Shown here: positions 26,021 to 35,553 of the stretch, one piece after another
Layout: each line of letters opens with the position of its first letter
Numbering within the stretch: the first letter of the stretch is position 1
Notes under the pieces: generated by a model
Seen by the model: the letters and a program-made list of their open reading frames with translations, nothing else
The model's database searches: none
Told to the model about the DNA's origin: nothing
Position numbers and translations under genes: made by a program
Source: an uncultured Clostridia bacterium
GTDB lineage: Bacteria; Bacillota; Clostridia; Oscillospirales; Acutalibacteraceae
DNA length: 64,000 bases
Direction: 5' to 3'
NCBI GenBank assembly: GCA_904397895.1
Contig: CAJFOZ010000088.1
Span: 1 to 64,000, forward strand

Positions 26021-28387
26021 TCACTCCAGCAGGATACGGATGACAAAATAGCTCACTGGGTTCATCCGGGATTGCAAGAGCTGTTCCAAATGGAGGTGAA
26101 CAGCTTGTGCCGTCTGCAAATCGCTATCACGGATAGGCTGCTCGCCGTACTTCCATTCCATAAGCACCTGCATCCAGTCGGATACGGTATCTTTTGAGAG
26201 TTTTAGTTTGTTATCCGCCCTCCGGCCGAACTGAAGCCACGTCTCTTCCGGCTGGATGGAAAGGCCCAGATGCTTCAGCTGGCGGACAATATCTTTCCCG
26301 TAGAAGGAAGCGATCTTGACGTTTTGCTTTCCTTTTTGACGCAGGCGGTCAAGCTGATACCGATGATTCCTCCGCCAAATCCGCCAAGCCGTCAAGGCCG
26401 CCAGCAGAAGCGCTGTTCCCAATGCCACCAGGATCCACCGGACGATCTCCGGGCTAATGGTATGATTTTGACCTTGGCCGTCCACCGGTGTAGTAGAACT
26501 ATCCCCAGAGGGATCCCGGGAGGACGAAGTTGGGGAAGAAGATGAGGCGCTCTCAAGGCCGGACAGATCATCCAACTCACTTGAGTCAAAAAAGTTGAGA
26601 GAGTTTTCATAACGGACGGTGGGATCAAAGGGGATCCAACCGATGCCCTTGAGATAAATTTCCGCCCATGCATGGGCCTGGGCGTTGCGCACTGTAAAAT
26701 AACCCGGTTCCCCCATCTCAGCCGATCCGACGCTGAACCCTACCACATACCGGGAGGGGATCCCCAATGTCCTGGCCATAACCGCCATGGCCGATGCGGT
26801 ATAGGTGCAGTACCCTTCCCGCGTCTCCAGGAAATGGGCTACAAAATCCTGATCCTCCGGCGGCATGGGGACATCTAGGGAATAGGCGGTATTTTGATTA
26901 ATCCATTGCTCCAGAAGGGCAGCCCTTTGATAATCGGTATCGGCCCCAGCCGTCACCATCCGGGCCATGTCCCCTACCTCTTGGGGGACGCTGTCGGGCA
27001 GCTGGGTATATCGTTCCACGATGCGGTCATAATCCAAATCGCTCTGGTTTTGGTTGATGCGCTCCAACCGCAAAATATCGCTGGCAAAGTTCTCCAAATC
27101 CCGGTTGAAAAAACGGCTGACCACGGTGTAAGATTCTCCCTGATTCAAAGGATTTTTGACAAACATCTCGGACTGCATATCATAATACGCATCCTGGCCA
27201 ATCAAAACCGATTGAGGCCTCCCTGGGACAAACAATGTCGATACATTATCCTGCAACATGGTGATCTCGGTCGTAATATTGGTGGTAATTTGATTTAAGA
27301 TCTGACGGCCTGTGCCATTAAAGCGATCGGTTCCAAAGGCCGCTTGGAAGTCATCCGAATCGGTGATGTCCTCGCGAAACGGATGTGTGCCGTCCTTTCG
27401 GCTGTCCTCCCAGGAGTAGCCGGTATACCGGTCCATAACGCTGCCCCTGATTGCCAAGGGATAATCGGTCTTTACCGTCATCACGAGATCTTGGTTGAGG
27501 CTGATGGGGCCTCCCATCCGTCCCCCCGCCGGCTGATAACCGGTCCCTTCCAGGCTAAAACTATCGCGTTTGGTGGTAAAGATGTTGCTAAAATACTGTT
27601 TGATCTCCATGCTCTGTTGATAGAGGAAGGGCGACTGAAACTGTCGTGTATCCTGGGGGGTAATAAATAATGTCAGGATAACCGCCAGCACTCCCACCGG
27701 CAAGGCTAAAAATTGCATATAGCTCCGCGCCGGCGCCATAATAAGCCGATTCTTTTTGAGCATGCTTTTGTGTACCGAGCGGGGCAGCAACATGGAGAGC
27801 CCCACCAAAGTGATGCACAAAGGAATAACTAAGTCCTTATAATTGAGGACGTACAGCGTGATAAAAACCCCGCTGACGGCCGCGGCTGTCATAAGGAAGC
27901 TGTACGCCCTGCGGATCATGATGAATACCAGCAGTACAACCCCTGCCGCCAGTAGAATCTGCACAAGCAAGGGGCCCCCATTGGCCCACCAGGTGGAGGA
28001 CCGTGGAAACTTGCTTACCCACCAGGTAAAGAAATCCACCGCCTCGGCCCACTCCCGGCTGAGGGTGAATCCATTTTGATACCACAAAAATCCTATCGAT
28101 AAAAAACCTAAAAGGATCAGGGAGGTCCAAATCCACCATTTGCGGCTGAGAAGTACCACTAGCAGAACCATGATGCCGCACAATAACAGAGTAGTCCCCA
28201 TGGATTTAGGGAACGGCAGCACAATAAACACCGCCATCAGGATTCCCGCTGATAAAAAGAAACACGACAATGCATCGGCCAATAGATTTAAAGCCTTTTG
28301 TCCCCTGGAAAGGGAAGGAAGTTCCCGTTTCCCCGTTTTAATCGAAGAATTTTTTTGTGTTTTTTGTTTTGATTTTTGTCGTTTCAT
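26021..28387 (-). CDS. Transglutaminase-like membrane protein (TgpA/DUF3488-DUF4129 type)
   Basis: A 788-residue protein: a basic N-terminus, about eight membrane helices (~30-235), an extracytoplasmic transglutaminase-core domain (~450-600), a Ser/Pro linker, another TM helix (~655-675) and a cytoplasmic C-terminal domain like DUF4129. The catalytic triad is visible: Cys in EGYCTYTA, His in AQAHAWAEIYL and Asp in WIPFDPT. It is the last gene of the moxR-DUF58-tgpA arrangement, overlapping the DUF58 gene by 4 bp. Such operons are linked to envelope maintenance, mechanism unclear. Confidence 0.92.
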   Translation of the reverse strand: MKRQKSKQKTQKNSSIKTGKRELPSLSRGQKALNLLADALSCFFLSAGILMAVFIVLPFPKSMGTTLLLCGIMVLLVVLLSRKWWIWTSLILLGFLSIGFLWYQNGFTLSREWAEAVDFFTWWVSKFPRSSTWWANGGPLLVQILLAAGVVLLVFIMIRRAYSFLMTAAAVSGVFITLYVLNYKDLVIPLCITLVGLSMLLPRSVHKSMLKKNRLIMAPARSYMQFLALPVGVLAVILTLFITPQDTRQFQSPFLYQQSMEIKQYFSNIFTTKRDSFSLEGTGYQPAGGRMGGPISLNQDLVMTVKTDYPLAIRGSVMDRYTGYSWEDSRKDGTHPFREDITDSDDFQAAFGTDRFNGTGRQILNQITTNITTEITMLQDNVSTLFVPGRPQSVLIGQDAYYDMQSEMFVKNPLNQGESYTVVSRFFNRDLENFASDILRLERINQNQSDLDYDRIVERYTQLPDSVPQEVGDMARMVTAGADTDYQRAALLEQWINQNTAYSLDVPMPPEDQDFVAHFLETREGYCTYTASAMAVMARTLGIPSRYVVGFSVGSAEMGEPGYFTVRNAQAHAWAEIYLKGIGWIPFDPTVRYENSLNFFDSSELDDLSGLESASSSSPTSSSRDPSGDSSTTPVDGQGQNHTISPEIVRWILVALGTALLLAALTAWRIWRRNHRYQLDRLRQKGKQNVKIASFYGKDIVRQLKHLGLSIQPEETWLQFGRRADNKLKLSKDTVSDWMQVLMEWKYGEQPIRDSDLQTAQAVHLHLEQLLQSRMNPVSYFVIRILLE

Positions 28388-29553
28388 AGGCTTTTCCTCA
28401 GCACTTGGGGCACGCCGTCCATGGGGACAGGCACCATCTTGACGCCCGGACGCATTTCACTTTTTTGCCGTTCCAATCCCGGAACCTGTACTTCCAAACA
28501 CACCGCCCGGCATCCCAAAGATCCTAGCAGAGATAGGTTTGCCACGGTCTCGGTGTCCGCCCGTGCGGTGATGACATATACCATTCCAGGCCGTTTCTCC
28601 TCCGCCGTTTCCCCTCGCAGCACATCCCTCATCGATCTCTTTCCCTCAAATGGGAGACAGGCCAGCCACTGATACACCTGTGGAAATGCGTGGACGCCAG
28701 AACACCATTGCCACGGGCCGCTGCTTGCCATCACTTTAAGGCCCCGGCCGGACTCTGCCAAACAGGAAGCGATAGAACATGCCAACTGGCATGCCGCTTC
28801 CCCGTAAGCCAGGCTTTTTTCCGGATCCAGTCCATAATCTTGGTTGTCCAAAATGAGCAGTACATGCCGCTCCACCGCGATTTCATATTGCCGGGTGTAA
28901 AGCTCCCTTGTTTTGACCGACAGCTTCCAGTGGATGCGTTTCAAAGGATCCCCCGGCTGATAACTGCGTGGGGCGGAAAAGCTATCCCCCGCATCGGCAG
29001 GACGGGCCTCGTTGGTGGCATCCCGGCCGGTTTGGGAGGAGACCAGCTGTTCCGGCAGGACGGCCGGAAAAATGCGAGGACATACTATTAACGATAGAAG
29101 ATCCCCTCCCCGCTTTTGTCCTAAAAGCACCACTCGATGAAGGCCAAAAACGTCACATACCTCAATGGATTTGATTCCTATCATGTATTTCCCCCGATAG
29201 GGATATTCAATCGAAAGGTCGACATGATTGGAGCATCCCGGCAGCCATGGGATCAAAGCTTGGACATCATCGCCTTGCCCCGTGCCTACATTCACTTTTA
29301 AAAGGGAGAAAAACCACTTTTTCCCCGTAAGGTCAAGGTGCAGCCGTGCCGATGTCCCCGCCATAATGGTGCCCGAAGAAAGCGACTGCTTCCAATGGAG
29401 TTTACGTGCCACCCATAAATTCCCCAGCACCGCGCTGAGGAATACCGCCAACAGGATGCCGAACACCACAAAAAAATCACTTTTGCCGCTGGCCAAGCCT
29501 CCGACGAGGAATACCACCAACAGCACATAACAAAACCATCGGCGCCCCCTCAT
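28384..29553 (-). CDS. DUF58 domain membrane protein
   Basis: A 389-residue protein with two N-terminal membrane helices and a vWA-like DUF58 domain. The signature RSYQPGDPLKRIHWKLSVKT (~residues 195-215) is diagnostic, and HVLLILDNQDYG is the MIDAS-like strand. It acts with the MoxR ATPase, which by family precedent remodels vWA proteins. It overlaps moxR by 4 bp upstream and the transglutaminase gene by 4 bp downstream. Confidence 0.9.
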   Translation of the reverse strand: MRGRRWFCYVLLVVFLVGGLASGKSDFFVVFGILLAVFLSAVLGNLWVARKLHWKQSLSSGTIMAGTSARLHLDLTGKKWFFSLLKVNVGTGQGDDVQALIPWLPGCSNHVDLSIEYPYRGKYMIGIKSIEVCDVFGLHRVVLLGQKRGGDLLSLIVCPRIFPAVLPEQLVSSQTGRDATNEARPADAGDSFSAPRSYQPGDPLKRIHWKLSVKTRELYTRQYEIAVERHVLLILDNQDYGLDPEKSLAYGEAACQLACSIASCLAESGRGLKVMASSGPWQWCSGVHAFPQVYQWLACLPFEGKRSMRDVLRGETAEEKRPGMVYVITARADTETVANLSLLGSLGCRAVCLEVQVPGLERQKSEMRPGVKMVPVPMDGVPQVLRKSL

Positions 29554-30491
29554 GACGACACTCTCGGTACTGGCACGGTGGAAAGTACTTTTTGAAGTAC
29601 ATCCAATGGGCCTGTTTTTTCCAGCATAGCCTGGGACGTCATCACCAAGCGATGGCTCAATACCGGTATGGCAAGAGCCTGGACGTCGTCGGGAATGACA
29701 TAGCCCCGCCCTTCCATCATAGCCATAGCCATCGACGCCCGCATCAAGGCGATGGATCCACGCGGGCTGACGCCCAGCTGCACGTCGGGATGCTCGCGAG
29801 TGGCCTCCACCAGGCGGACGATATATTGTTTCACAGCGGTGGAACAGTGGACATGATCCAATGCCTCCTGAAGCAGCAACACCTGTCCGGCAGTTGCCAC
29901 CGGATCCAGCGGCGACTGCGCGGCACTTTTTTGGTGCCGGGTGAGGATCTCCACCTCTTCCTCCTCATTTGGATACCCCATGTGGATGCACAAAAGGAAC
30001 CGATCCATCTGGGCCTCGGGCAGGGGATAGGTTCCCACCAATTCCACAGGGTTCTGTGTGGCCAGCACGATGAATGGGCGAGGCAGAGGATAGGTTTTGC
30101 CGTCGATGCTGACCTGCCCCTCCTGCATGGCCTCCAATAGGGCCGACTGGGTTTTGGGGCTGGTGCGGTTGATCTCATCGGCCAACACGATCTGGCTCAT
30201 AATGCTTCCGGTATGGACTTCCTGTTCCCCTGACTTGATGTTGTACATGGTAAACCCCGTAATATCCGACGGCAAAACGTCAGGAGTAAACTGGATGCGG
30301 CGGAAGGTACATCCCAGCGACTGCGCTAGGCTGGACACCATGGTGGTTTTCCCTAGTCCCGGGACATCCTCCACCAACACATGGCCGCCGCAGAGCATGG
30401 CGATAAGAATCAAATCGATCTCTTTTCTTTTCCCCACCATATTTTTTGCCACATTTGTCCGTATGTCGTCCAAGAGTTGCAAATAGCTCAT
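29550..30491 (-). CDS. MoxR-family AAA+ ATPase
   Basis: An AAA+ chaperone-like ATPase (313 aa) with Walker A VPGLGKT, Walker B VLADEINRT, sensor 1 VLATQNPVE and the arginine-finger region LPEAQMDRFLL. RBS GAGGGATTGTTT places the start at ATG 30491, two codons after the track start. First gene of the overlapping moxR-DUF58-transglutaminase operon; it probably assembles or activates the DUF58 partner. Confidence 0.93.
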   Translation of the reverse strand: MSYLQLLDDIRTNVAKNMVGKRKEIDLILIAMLCGGHVLVEDVPGLGKTTMVSSLAQSLGCTFRRIQFTPDVLPSDITGFTMYNIKSGEQEVHTGSIMSQIVLADEINRTSPKTQSALLEAMQEGQVSIDGKTYPLPRPFIVLATQNPVELVGTYPLPEAQMDRFLLCIHMGYPNEEEEVEILTRHQKSAAQSPLDPVATAGQVLLLQEALDHVHCSTAVKQYIVRLVEATREHPDVQLGVSPRGSIALMRASMAMAMMEGRGYVIPDDVQALAIPVLSHRLVMTSQAMLEKTGPLDVLQKVLSTVPVPRVSS

Positions 30492-30664
30492 AAACAATCC
30501 CTCAATTTTCCATAAATTTCACATCAAGATTTCCTAAAGTAGAACATTTTGTATTTAAAATTATGATAACAAAACTATCCAGCGAAGTCAAAGACAAAAG
30601 CTCCCAAATCTCCAAACAAACTGTTACTAAAGCATAACAGTTCTGTAACATTGAGGTGAATCCA

Positions 30665-30693
30665 TTGACTTCCCTTTTTCCGTAGGGTATAAT
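30665..30693 (+). promoter_or_regulatory. Promoter of the LCP gene
   Basis: TTGACT, a 17-bp spacer and TATAAT, about 110 bp upstream of the LCP start. The rest of the 300-bp divergent gap (30492-30802) must also hold the moxR promoter; I find no gene in it. Confidence 0.75.
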
Positions 30694-30802
30694 TTGTCTG
30701 CATGTTTTTGCGTATTGATAAGGTTTTTGAAGATTTATAGGAGTATGAATGTTTCAAAATACACACAAACTAATTTAGAGTGAAATTAAGGAGTTGCATT
30801 TC

Positions 30803-32023
30803 ATGAGCAAACACGACTCGTCCCGCGGAACTCCCTACGACAACGGCGATACATCAAGGGACATTTATTCCAACAGCCGTTCTTCCAGAGGGTCTTCCAG
30901 CCATCGCCCTCCAAATAGGAAAAAAAAGGGCAGCGCTAAAAAAATTGTCATCCGCGTCTTGCTAGTGGTACTGGCCCTTTTGATTGTGACCGGCGTAGCC
31001 GGCGCTTTGTATATCAACTATCTGTTGGGGCTGCGCAAAACTCCGGATGATCTGGAGTCTATGGGCATCCCACAGCTTTCTTCCAGCGTATCCACATCCG
31101 GTTCAGACGTATCTCAGCCGCCGGAGGTTAAGGATATTATGAATGTATTGCTCATCGGCAGCGATACACGCAGTCAAACAAACCGCGGCAATTCTGACTC
31201 GATGATTGTTTTCACAGTGGACGGCGTCCACAAAAAGATCAAAATGACCTCCATTATGCGTGACATTTACGTCTCCATTCCCGGCCATAACGATCAGAAA
31301 ATCAATGCAGCTTATGCCATCGGCGGTCCTGAGCTTTTGATGGATACCATCGAGCAGGCTTTTGATATCCGTTTGGATTATTATGCCATTGTAGATTTTG
31401 CCATGTTTGAGGATGTGGTCAACAAAATCGGCGGGGTGGATATTGAGTTGACCGAAGCCGAAGCCAACTATATGAATAGGAAGAACAATCCCGATATCGA
31501 TCAGGAGACTACTGTATCAGCAGGCCTCAACCATATGGACGGCAAGACCGCCCTCAATTATTCCCGTATCCGTCATCTCACTGGCGACGATTTCCAGCGT
31601 ACACAGCGTCAGCGCAATATGCTGCGGGCCATTATGGACCAGAGCAAAGATTTGAACATCTTAGAACTCAACGGTCTGATCCAAGAGGTGCTGCCCAACG
31701 TCACCACCAATTTAAGCGATTCTCAGATTTTGAGCCTGGCTATGCAGGCCGGTTCTATTTTGAAATACCCAGTCAATGAGCTCCGTATCCCAGCCGACGG
31801 CACTTGGACCAATACCGATAGAAAGGTTACCGGTACCGACGCTTTGGATATCGATTTTGAGGCCAATAGCGAATTGATGAAAGATTTCATTTATGAAGGG
31901 GAAAATCCCGACAAGGCCAGCGCCAAATCCACCTCTGTGGAAAAGACCGGCAGCCAAACCGACGCCTCTTCTACCAAGGGAACTTCTTCTAAAACAACCA
32001 AAAAGACATCTAAAGCAAACTGA
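30803..32023 (+). CDS. LCP-family (LytR-CpsA-Psr) wall polymer ligase
   Basis: A single-pass membrane protein of 406 residues. The cytoplasmic Ser/Arg/Lys-rich N-terminus is followed by a TM helix (VIRVLLVVLALLIVTGVAGA) and an outside LCP domain. Motifs are LLIGSDTR, SDSMIVFTVD, TSIMRDIYVSIPG, NAAYAIGG and ALNYSRIRHLTGDDFQRTQR with the pyrophosphate-binding arginines. It ends in a Ser/Thr/Lys-rich tail. It transfers lipid-linked wall polymers (teichoic acid or polysaccharide) to peptidoglycan. Start ATG 30803 after AAGGAGTTGC; the track start is TTG 30794. Confidence 0.93.
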   Translation: MSKHDSSRGTPYDNGDTSRDIYSNSRSSRGSSSHRPPNRKKKGSAKKIVIRVLLVVLALLIVTGVAGALYINYLLGLRKTPDDLESMGIPQLSSSVSTSGSDVSQPPEVKDIMNVLLIGSDTRSQTNRGNSDSMIVFTVDGVHKKIKMTSIMRDIYVSIPGHNDQKINAAYAIGGPELLMDTIEQAFDIRLDYYAIVDFAMFEDVVNKIGGVDIELTEAEANYMNRKNNPDIDQETTVSAGLNHMDGKTALNYSRIRHLTGDDFQRTQRQRNMLRAIMDQSKDLNILELNGLIQEVLPNVTTNLSDSQILSLAMQAGSILKYPVNELRIPADGTWTNTDRKVTGTDALDIDFEANSELMKDFIYEGENPDKASAKSTSVEKTGSQTDASSTKGTSSKTTKKTSKAN

Positions 32024-32052
32024 TCCGATTGTTTGTTACACGTTTCAAGAAA

Positions 32053-32099
32053 AACCCTGCCCGCGCCCAGTTGAGGGCACAAGGCAGGGTTACTTTTTT
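32053..32099 (+). terminator. Intrinsic terminator after LCP gene
   Basis: AACCCTGCC/GGCAGGGTT stem followed by ACTTTTTTC. Confidence 0.8.
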
Positions 32100-32212
32100 C
32101 CATGAAATGTGTAATTGGCCTTTAACGGCCTAAACTAATCATTACCGTACTTTCTATAGATTTTTTGAAACTATCCTCTATTTTTATGATCTATACGGAG
32201 GTGTATCGTTTT

Positions 32213-32965
32213 ATGGTCGATATCCACACCCATATTTTATTTGAAGTGGACGACGGCGCAGAAAGCCGCGAAGAATCCCTCATGATGTGCCAGATCGCCC
32301 AGGAAAATAATATCGATGCTATTATCACGACATCTCACTTTGTTGATGTACGTACAGCCCGGGAGTATGTGTCTACTCGCCAGGATCGCATAGATTCTCT
32401 CAAAGAAGAGGCCGCTAGGCGATTTGGTGTGCAGCTTTATCCCGGTGCTGAAGTGCACATTACACAATCCATGTTAGAATTGGAGGACTTTTCCCCCTTC
32501 ACTCTCAATCACAGCCGTTACCTGCTTGCCGAGTTCCCCTTTCGTTTGGATCATCCTCAGATAATCCTGGATCAGGTGGACCAATTGTTTGATCGCGGCG
32601 TCGTGCCCGTTTTGGCCCATCCGGAACGGCTGATTTATCTCCAGAAGGATTATGGGCTGGTCAATGAACTAAATGATATGGGGGCATTGTTCCAGGTGAC
32701 GCTTTCCAGTTTAGCGGGCAACTTTGGCCGGGAAGCCCTTTGGTTGTCTATGGCTATGGTCCAAGCCAATATGGTGGACTGTCTGGCGTCAGATGCCCAC
32801 CGTCCTGTGGGACATCGGGGCATTGACCTGTTGGACCAGGCGGTATACATTCGTCCCTCGCTGCCCGACTACCTCATGCATCGCATGTTGGTGGAGACAC
32901 CCACTCAGATTCTCAATAACCAAGCCATATCCTCCCGCCGTGTGGATCCCATCTTCCGCCGTTGA
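32213..32965 (+). CDS. CpsB/YwqE-like PHP-domain phosphatase
   Basis: A 250-residue PHP metal hydrolase beginning MVDIHTHILFEVDDGAESRE, with ITTSHF, GAEVHI, VLAHPERL and ASDAHRP supplying the metal-binding histidines and aspartates. This family dephosphorylates bacterial tyrosine kinases that control capsule or wall polymer export. No BY-kinase gene is visible in the window. Start ATG 32213 after CGGAGGTG; the track adds 16 residues. Confidence 0.88.
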   Translation: MVDIHTHILFEVDDGAESREESLMMCQIAQENNIDAIITTSHFVDVRTAREYVSTRQDRIDSLKEEAARRFGVQLYPGAEVHITQSMLELEDFSPFTLNHSRYLLAEFPFRLDHPQIILDQVDQLFDRGVVPVLAHPERLIYLQKDYGLVNELNDMGALFQVTLSSLAGNFGREALWLSMAMVQANMVDCLASDAHRPVGHRGIDLLDQAVYIRPSLPDYLMHRMLVETPTQILNNQAISSRRVDPIFRR

Positions 32966-32992
32966 ACTTTATTTTGACTTTGATTTTTGTGC

Positions 32993-33036
32993 ATAAGGCC
33001 GCTTCCTTTTGGTATGGATTCGGCCTTATTTTTTTG
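32993..33036 (+). terminator. Intrinsic terminator
   Basis: ATAAGGCCG/CGGCCTTAT stem with a 19-nt loop followed by seven T. Ends the PHP phosphatase transcript. Confidence 0.8.
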
Positions 33037-33059
33037 TCTTTTGGCATATAGACATAGGC

Positions 33060-33087
33060 TTGTGTCCTAATTTTTGTGTGGTATAAT
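33060..33087 (+). promoter_or_regulatory. Promoter of the zinc alcohol dehydrogenase gene
   Basis: TTGTGT, a 16-bp spacer and TATAAT, 60 bp upstream of the GTG start. Confidence 0.6.
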
Positions 33088-33146
33088 GAATGCAGTATTG
33101 TAGGATCGTATTTTATTTTGTCGAGCACAGAATCGAGGGATGTCTT

Positions 33147-34202
33147 GTGAAATCTACCATGAAGGCTTTGGTGTGCCATCAAAACGGCTCCATCCAACTG
33201 ATGGATCGTCCCCTACCTGCCATCCAGAATACGCGTGACGCTGTGGTCAGGGTAACCTTGTCCTCCATCTGCACCAGCGACCTGCACATCATGCACGGTG
33301 CTGTCCCCCGTGCCAAACCGGAAACGGTGCTGGGGCACGAATTTGTAGGAGAAGTCATGGAGGTCGGAGCAGATGTCCACAACCTGCACCCTGGGGATCG
33401 AGTGGCAGCCAACTGTATCACGTTCTGTGGGGAATGCTGGTTTTGCCGTCATGGGTTTATCAACAACTGCCAGCACGGCGGTTGGGAATTGGGATGCCGG
33501 ATTGACGGCTGCCATGCTGAATATGTACGGGTCCCCTTTGCCGATATGGGGCTCACCAGGATTCCGGACGGCGTCACCGATCAAAACGCTTTATTCGTAG
33601 GGGATATTTTATCCAGCGGCTATTTTGGCGCAGAATTGTGTTCCATCCGGCCAGGAGACACAGTAGCTGTCATCGGAGCCGGACCGGTTGGGCTTTGCGC
33701 TATGAGCTGCTCTAAGCTGTTTGGAGCGGCCAAGGTCATCGCCCTGGATGTGGACGAATCCCGTCTTGCCTTGGCTCAAAAACAGAGGATTTGTGATGAG
33801 GCCGTCCATCCGGGCAGACAAGATGCTAAACAAATCGTAGACGCCCTCACCGATGGACGGGGGGCCGACGGTGTAATTGAAGCCGCCGGTTCTGAAGAAA
33901 GCTTCCGGACGGCATGGGAGATCGCCCGCCCCAATGGGACGGTGGCGGTGGTGGCCATGTACGAAGGGGCACAGGTTCTCCCTTTGCATCAAATGTATGG
34001 CAAAAATCTTATCTTTAAGACGGGAGGAGTGGATGCTGTACATTGTGAAAAATTGCTTAAATTAATTGAAAGCGGCCGTCTTTCCACCGATTTTCTCATT
34101 ACACATACCGCTCCCCTCAACGATATTGTAGAGGGGTACCGGATTTTTGGACAAAAATCCGATGGATGCCTGAAATGGGCCATTACACCTTATCAAGATT
34201 GA
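33147..34202 (+). CDS. Zinc-dependent medium-chain alcohol dehydrogenase
   Basis: An MDR-family dehydrogenase of 351 residues. The catalytic zinc site is CTSDLH...GHEFVGE, the structural zinc loop CGECWFCRHGFINNC, and the NAD-binding motif VIGAGPVGLCAM. The nucleotide strand VIALDVDESRL ends in Asp, suggesting NAD over NADP. Substrate unknown (alcohol, polyol or threonine-like). GTG start at 33147 after GAGGGATGTCTT. Confidence 0.9.
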   Translation: MKSTMKALVCHQNGSIQLMDRPLPAIQNTRDAVVRVTLSSICTSDLHIMHGAVPRAKPETVLGHEFVGEVMEVGADVHNLHPGDRVAANCITFCGECWFCRHGFINNCQHGGWELGCRIDGCHAEYVRVPFADMGLTRIPDGVTDQNALFVGDILSSGYFGAELCSIRPGDTVAVIGAGPVGLCAMSCSKLFGAAKVIALDVDESRLALAQKQRICDEAVHPGRQDAKQIVDALTDGRGADGVIEAAGSEESFRTAWEIARPNGTVAVVAMYEGAQVLPLHQMYGKNLIFKTGGVDAVHCEKLLKLIESGRLSTDFLITHTAPLNDIVEGYRIFGQKSDGCLKWAITPYQD

Positions 34203-34249
34203 TGCTGTACTCTTTGTCGTGTGTAACAAATCGCCTCAAACTTTTTTGG

Positions 34250-34278
34250 TTGAAAATTCATGCATCATACGGTATAAT
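34250..34278 (+). promoter_or_regulatory. Promoter of the glycosyltransferase operon
   Basis: TTGAAA, a 17-bp spacer and TATAAT, about 60 bp before the GTG start of the GT4 gene. Confidence 0.75.
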
Positions 34279-34342
34279 GGTAAAGATTAAGCTTATAATG
34301 GCATCATTTGGATTGTTATATTAATGGAATTGGGAGATTGCT

Positions 34343-35485
34343 GTGGACTATTCCAATAAAATTTACCTCACCAGCCTTCATATGAAACACGGTGGCGTAG
34401 AGATGGTTATAGCATCTTTAGCCAACGGTTTTGTTCAGCGGGGCTTTGATGTGGAAATTCTATGCACCTATCAATTGGGCGAGCCGGCCTATCCGCTGGA
34501 TGACCGGGTAAAAGTATCGTATCTTACAAACGATTCGCCCAACCGTGAGGCCTTTGCTGAAGCTGTGCAACATAAAAATCCTTTTGGGATTATCCGAGAA
34601 GGATTGCGTGCCATCGGCATCCTTCACCGCAAAAAGTCCACCATGAAAAAAGCGATAAAGTCTATTCAGGACGGAACGGTGATTTCCACCCGCCATGAGC
34701 ATTCCTTGCTGCTTTCTCGCTATGGAGCACCTCAAGTAAAAAAAATTGCCCAGCTACACTGCGACCATCAGTTTGATCCCAAGTTCATCCGAGGAGTCCA
34801 AACCGGATATCAAAACATCGATTATTTTGTATTGTTAACCTCTCAAACCCAGAAAGAGGTCGAGGGGTTTTTAAAAGGACATGTCAAACCTCAATGTGTG
34901 ACCATTCCTAATTTTATCGATCCTCCCCCCAACCATCTGCCTACGCAAAAAAAGCATCAGGTGATGGCTGCCGGACGCCTTCATCCGGACAAGGATTTTG
35001 CATCTCTTTTGCGTATTTGGGCCAAGGTGGCAAAAAGCCATCCGGACTGGATCCTAAAGATTGCCGGAGAAGGCCTTCTGGAACAATCGCTGAAGCAGCA
35101 ATCCCGTGATTTAGAGATTGAAAATCAAGTGTGTTTCACCGGCCCTTTACCTCACGATGAGCTGTTGGAAGAAATGGCCATATCATCCTGCTATGCCTTA
35201 ACTTCAGTGAGCGAGAGTTTTGGCCTTGTCCTGGTGGAGGCCATGAGCTGCAAAACCCCGCCGGTTGCCTTTGACGTCCGAGTTGGTCCGGCCTCTATTT
35301 TAGAGGATGGGAAAAGCGGATTTCTCGTCCCTGATCGGGATGAAGATGTATTTGCCCAGCGGTTGTGCCAGCTGATGGACAATGCTGTTTTGCGTGACCA
35401 GATGGGACAAAAAGCTGCTAAACGAGCGGAAGATTTTTATTGCGACAAGGTATTGGATCAGTGGATGCATTTGTTGCGCTCGTAA
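34343..35485 (+). CDS. Glycosyltransferase family 4 protein
   Basis: A GT-B fold retaining glycosyltransferase, 380 residues. The N-domain has HMKHGGVEMVIASLANGF; the donor-binding domain has VMAAGRLHPDKDF, ILKIAGEGLLEQ and the ESFGLVLVEAMSCKTPPVAF motif (E-x7-E). Donor and acceptor sugars cannot be read from the sequence. First gene of an operon with a TagA-like transferase and UDP-GlcNAc 2-epimerase, pointing to wall polymer synthesis. GTG start after TGGGAGATTGCT. Confidence 0.9.
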   Translation: MDYSNKIYLTSLHMKHGGVEMVIASLANGFVQRGFDVEILCTYQLGEPAYPLDDRVKVSYLTNDSPNREAFAEAVQHKNPFGIIREGLRAIGILHRKKSTMKKAIKSIQDGTVISTRHEHSLLLSRYGAPQVKKIAQLHCDHQFDPKFIRGVQTGYQNIDYFVLLTSQTQKEVEGFLKGHVKPQCVTIPNFIDPPPNHLPTQKKHQVMAAGRLHPDKDFASLLRIWAKVAKSHPDWILKIAGEGLLEQSLKQQSRDLEIENQVCFTGPLPHDELLEEMAISSCYALTSVSESFGLVLVEAMSCKTPPVAFDVRVGPASILEDGKSGFLVPDRDEDVFAQRLCQLMDNAVLRDQMGQKAAKRAEDFYCDKVLDQWMHLLRS

Positions 35486-35553
35486 CCATGCAGCAGAGGG
35501 ATTTTTTGTTTGACCGGACCGTCCTCTTATTGCGGGAAACTGGAGTGTAATGC

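Noticed and set aside
30575-30766. 63-codon minus ORF in the moxR/LCP gap
   Set aside because: No RBS; it covers the LCP promoter.
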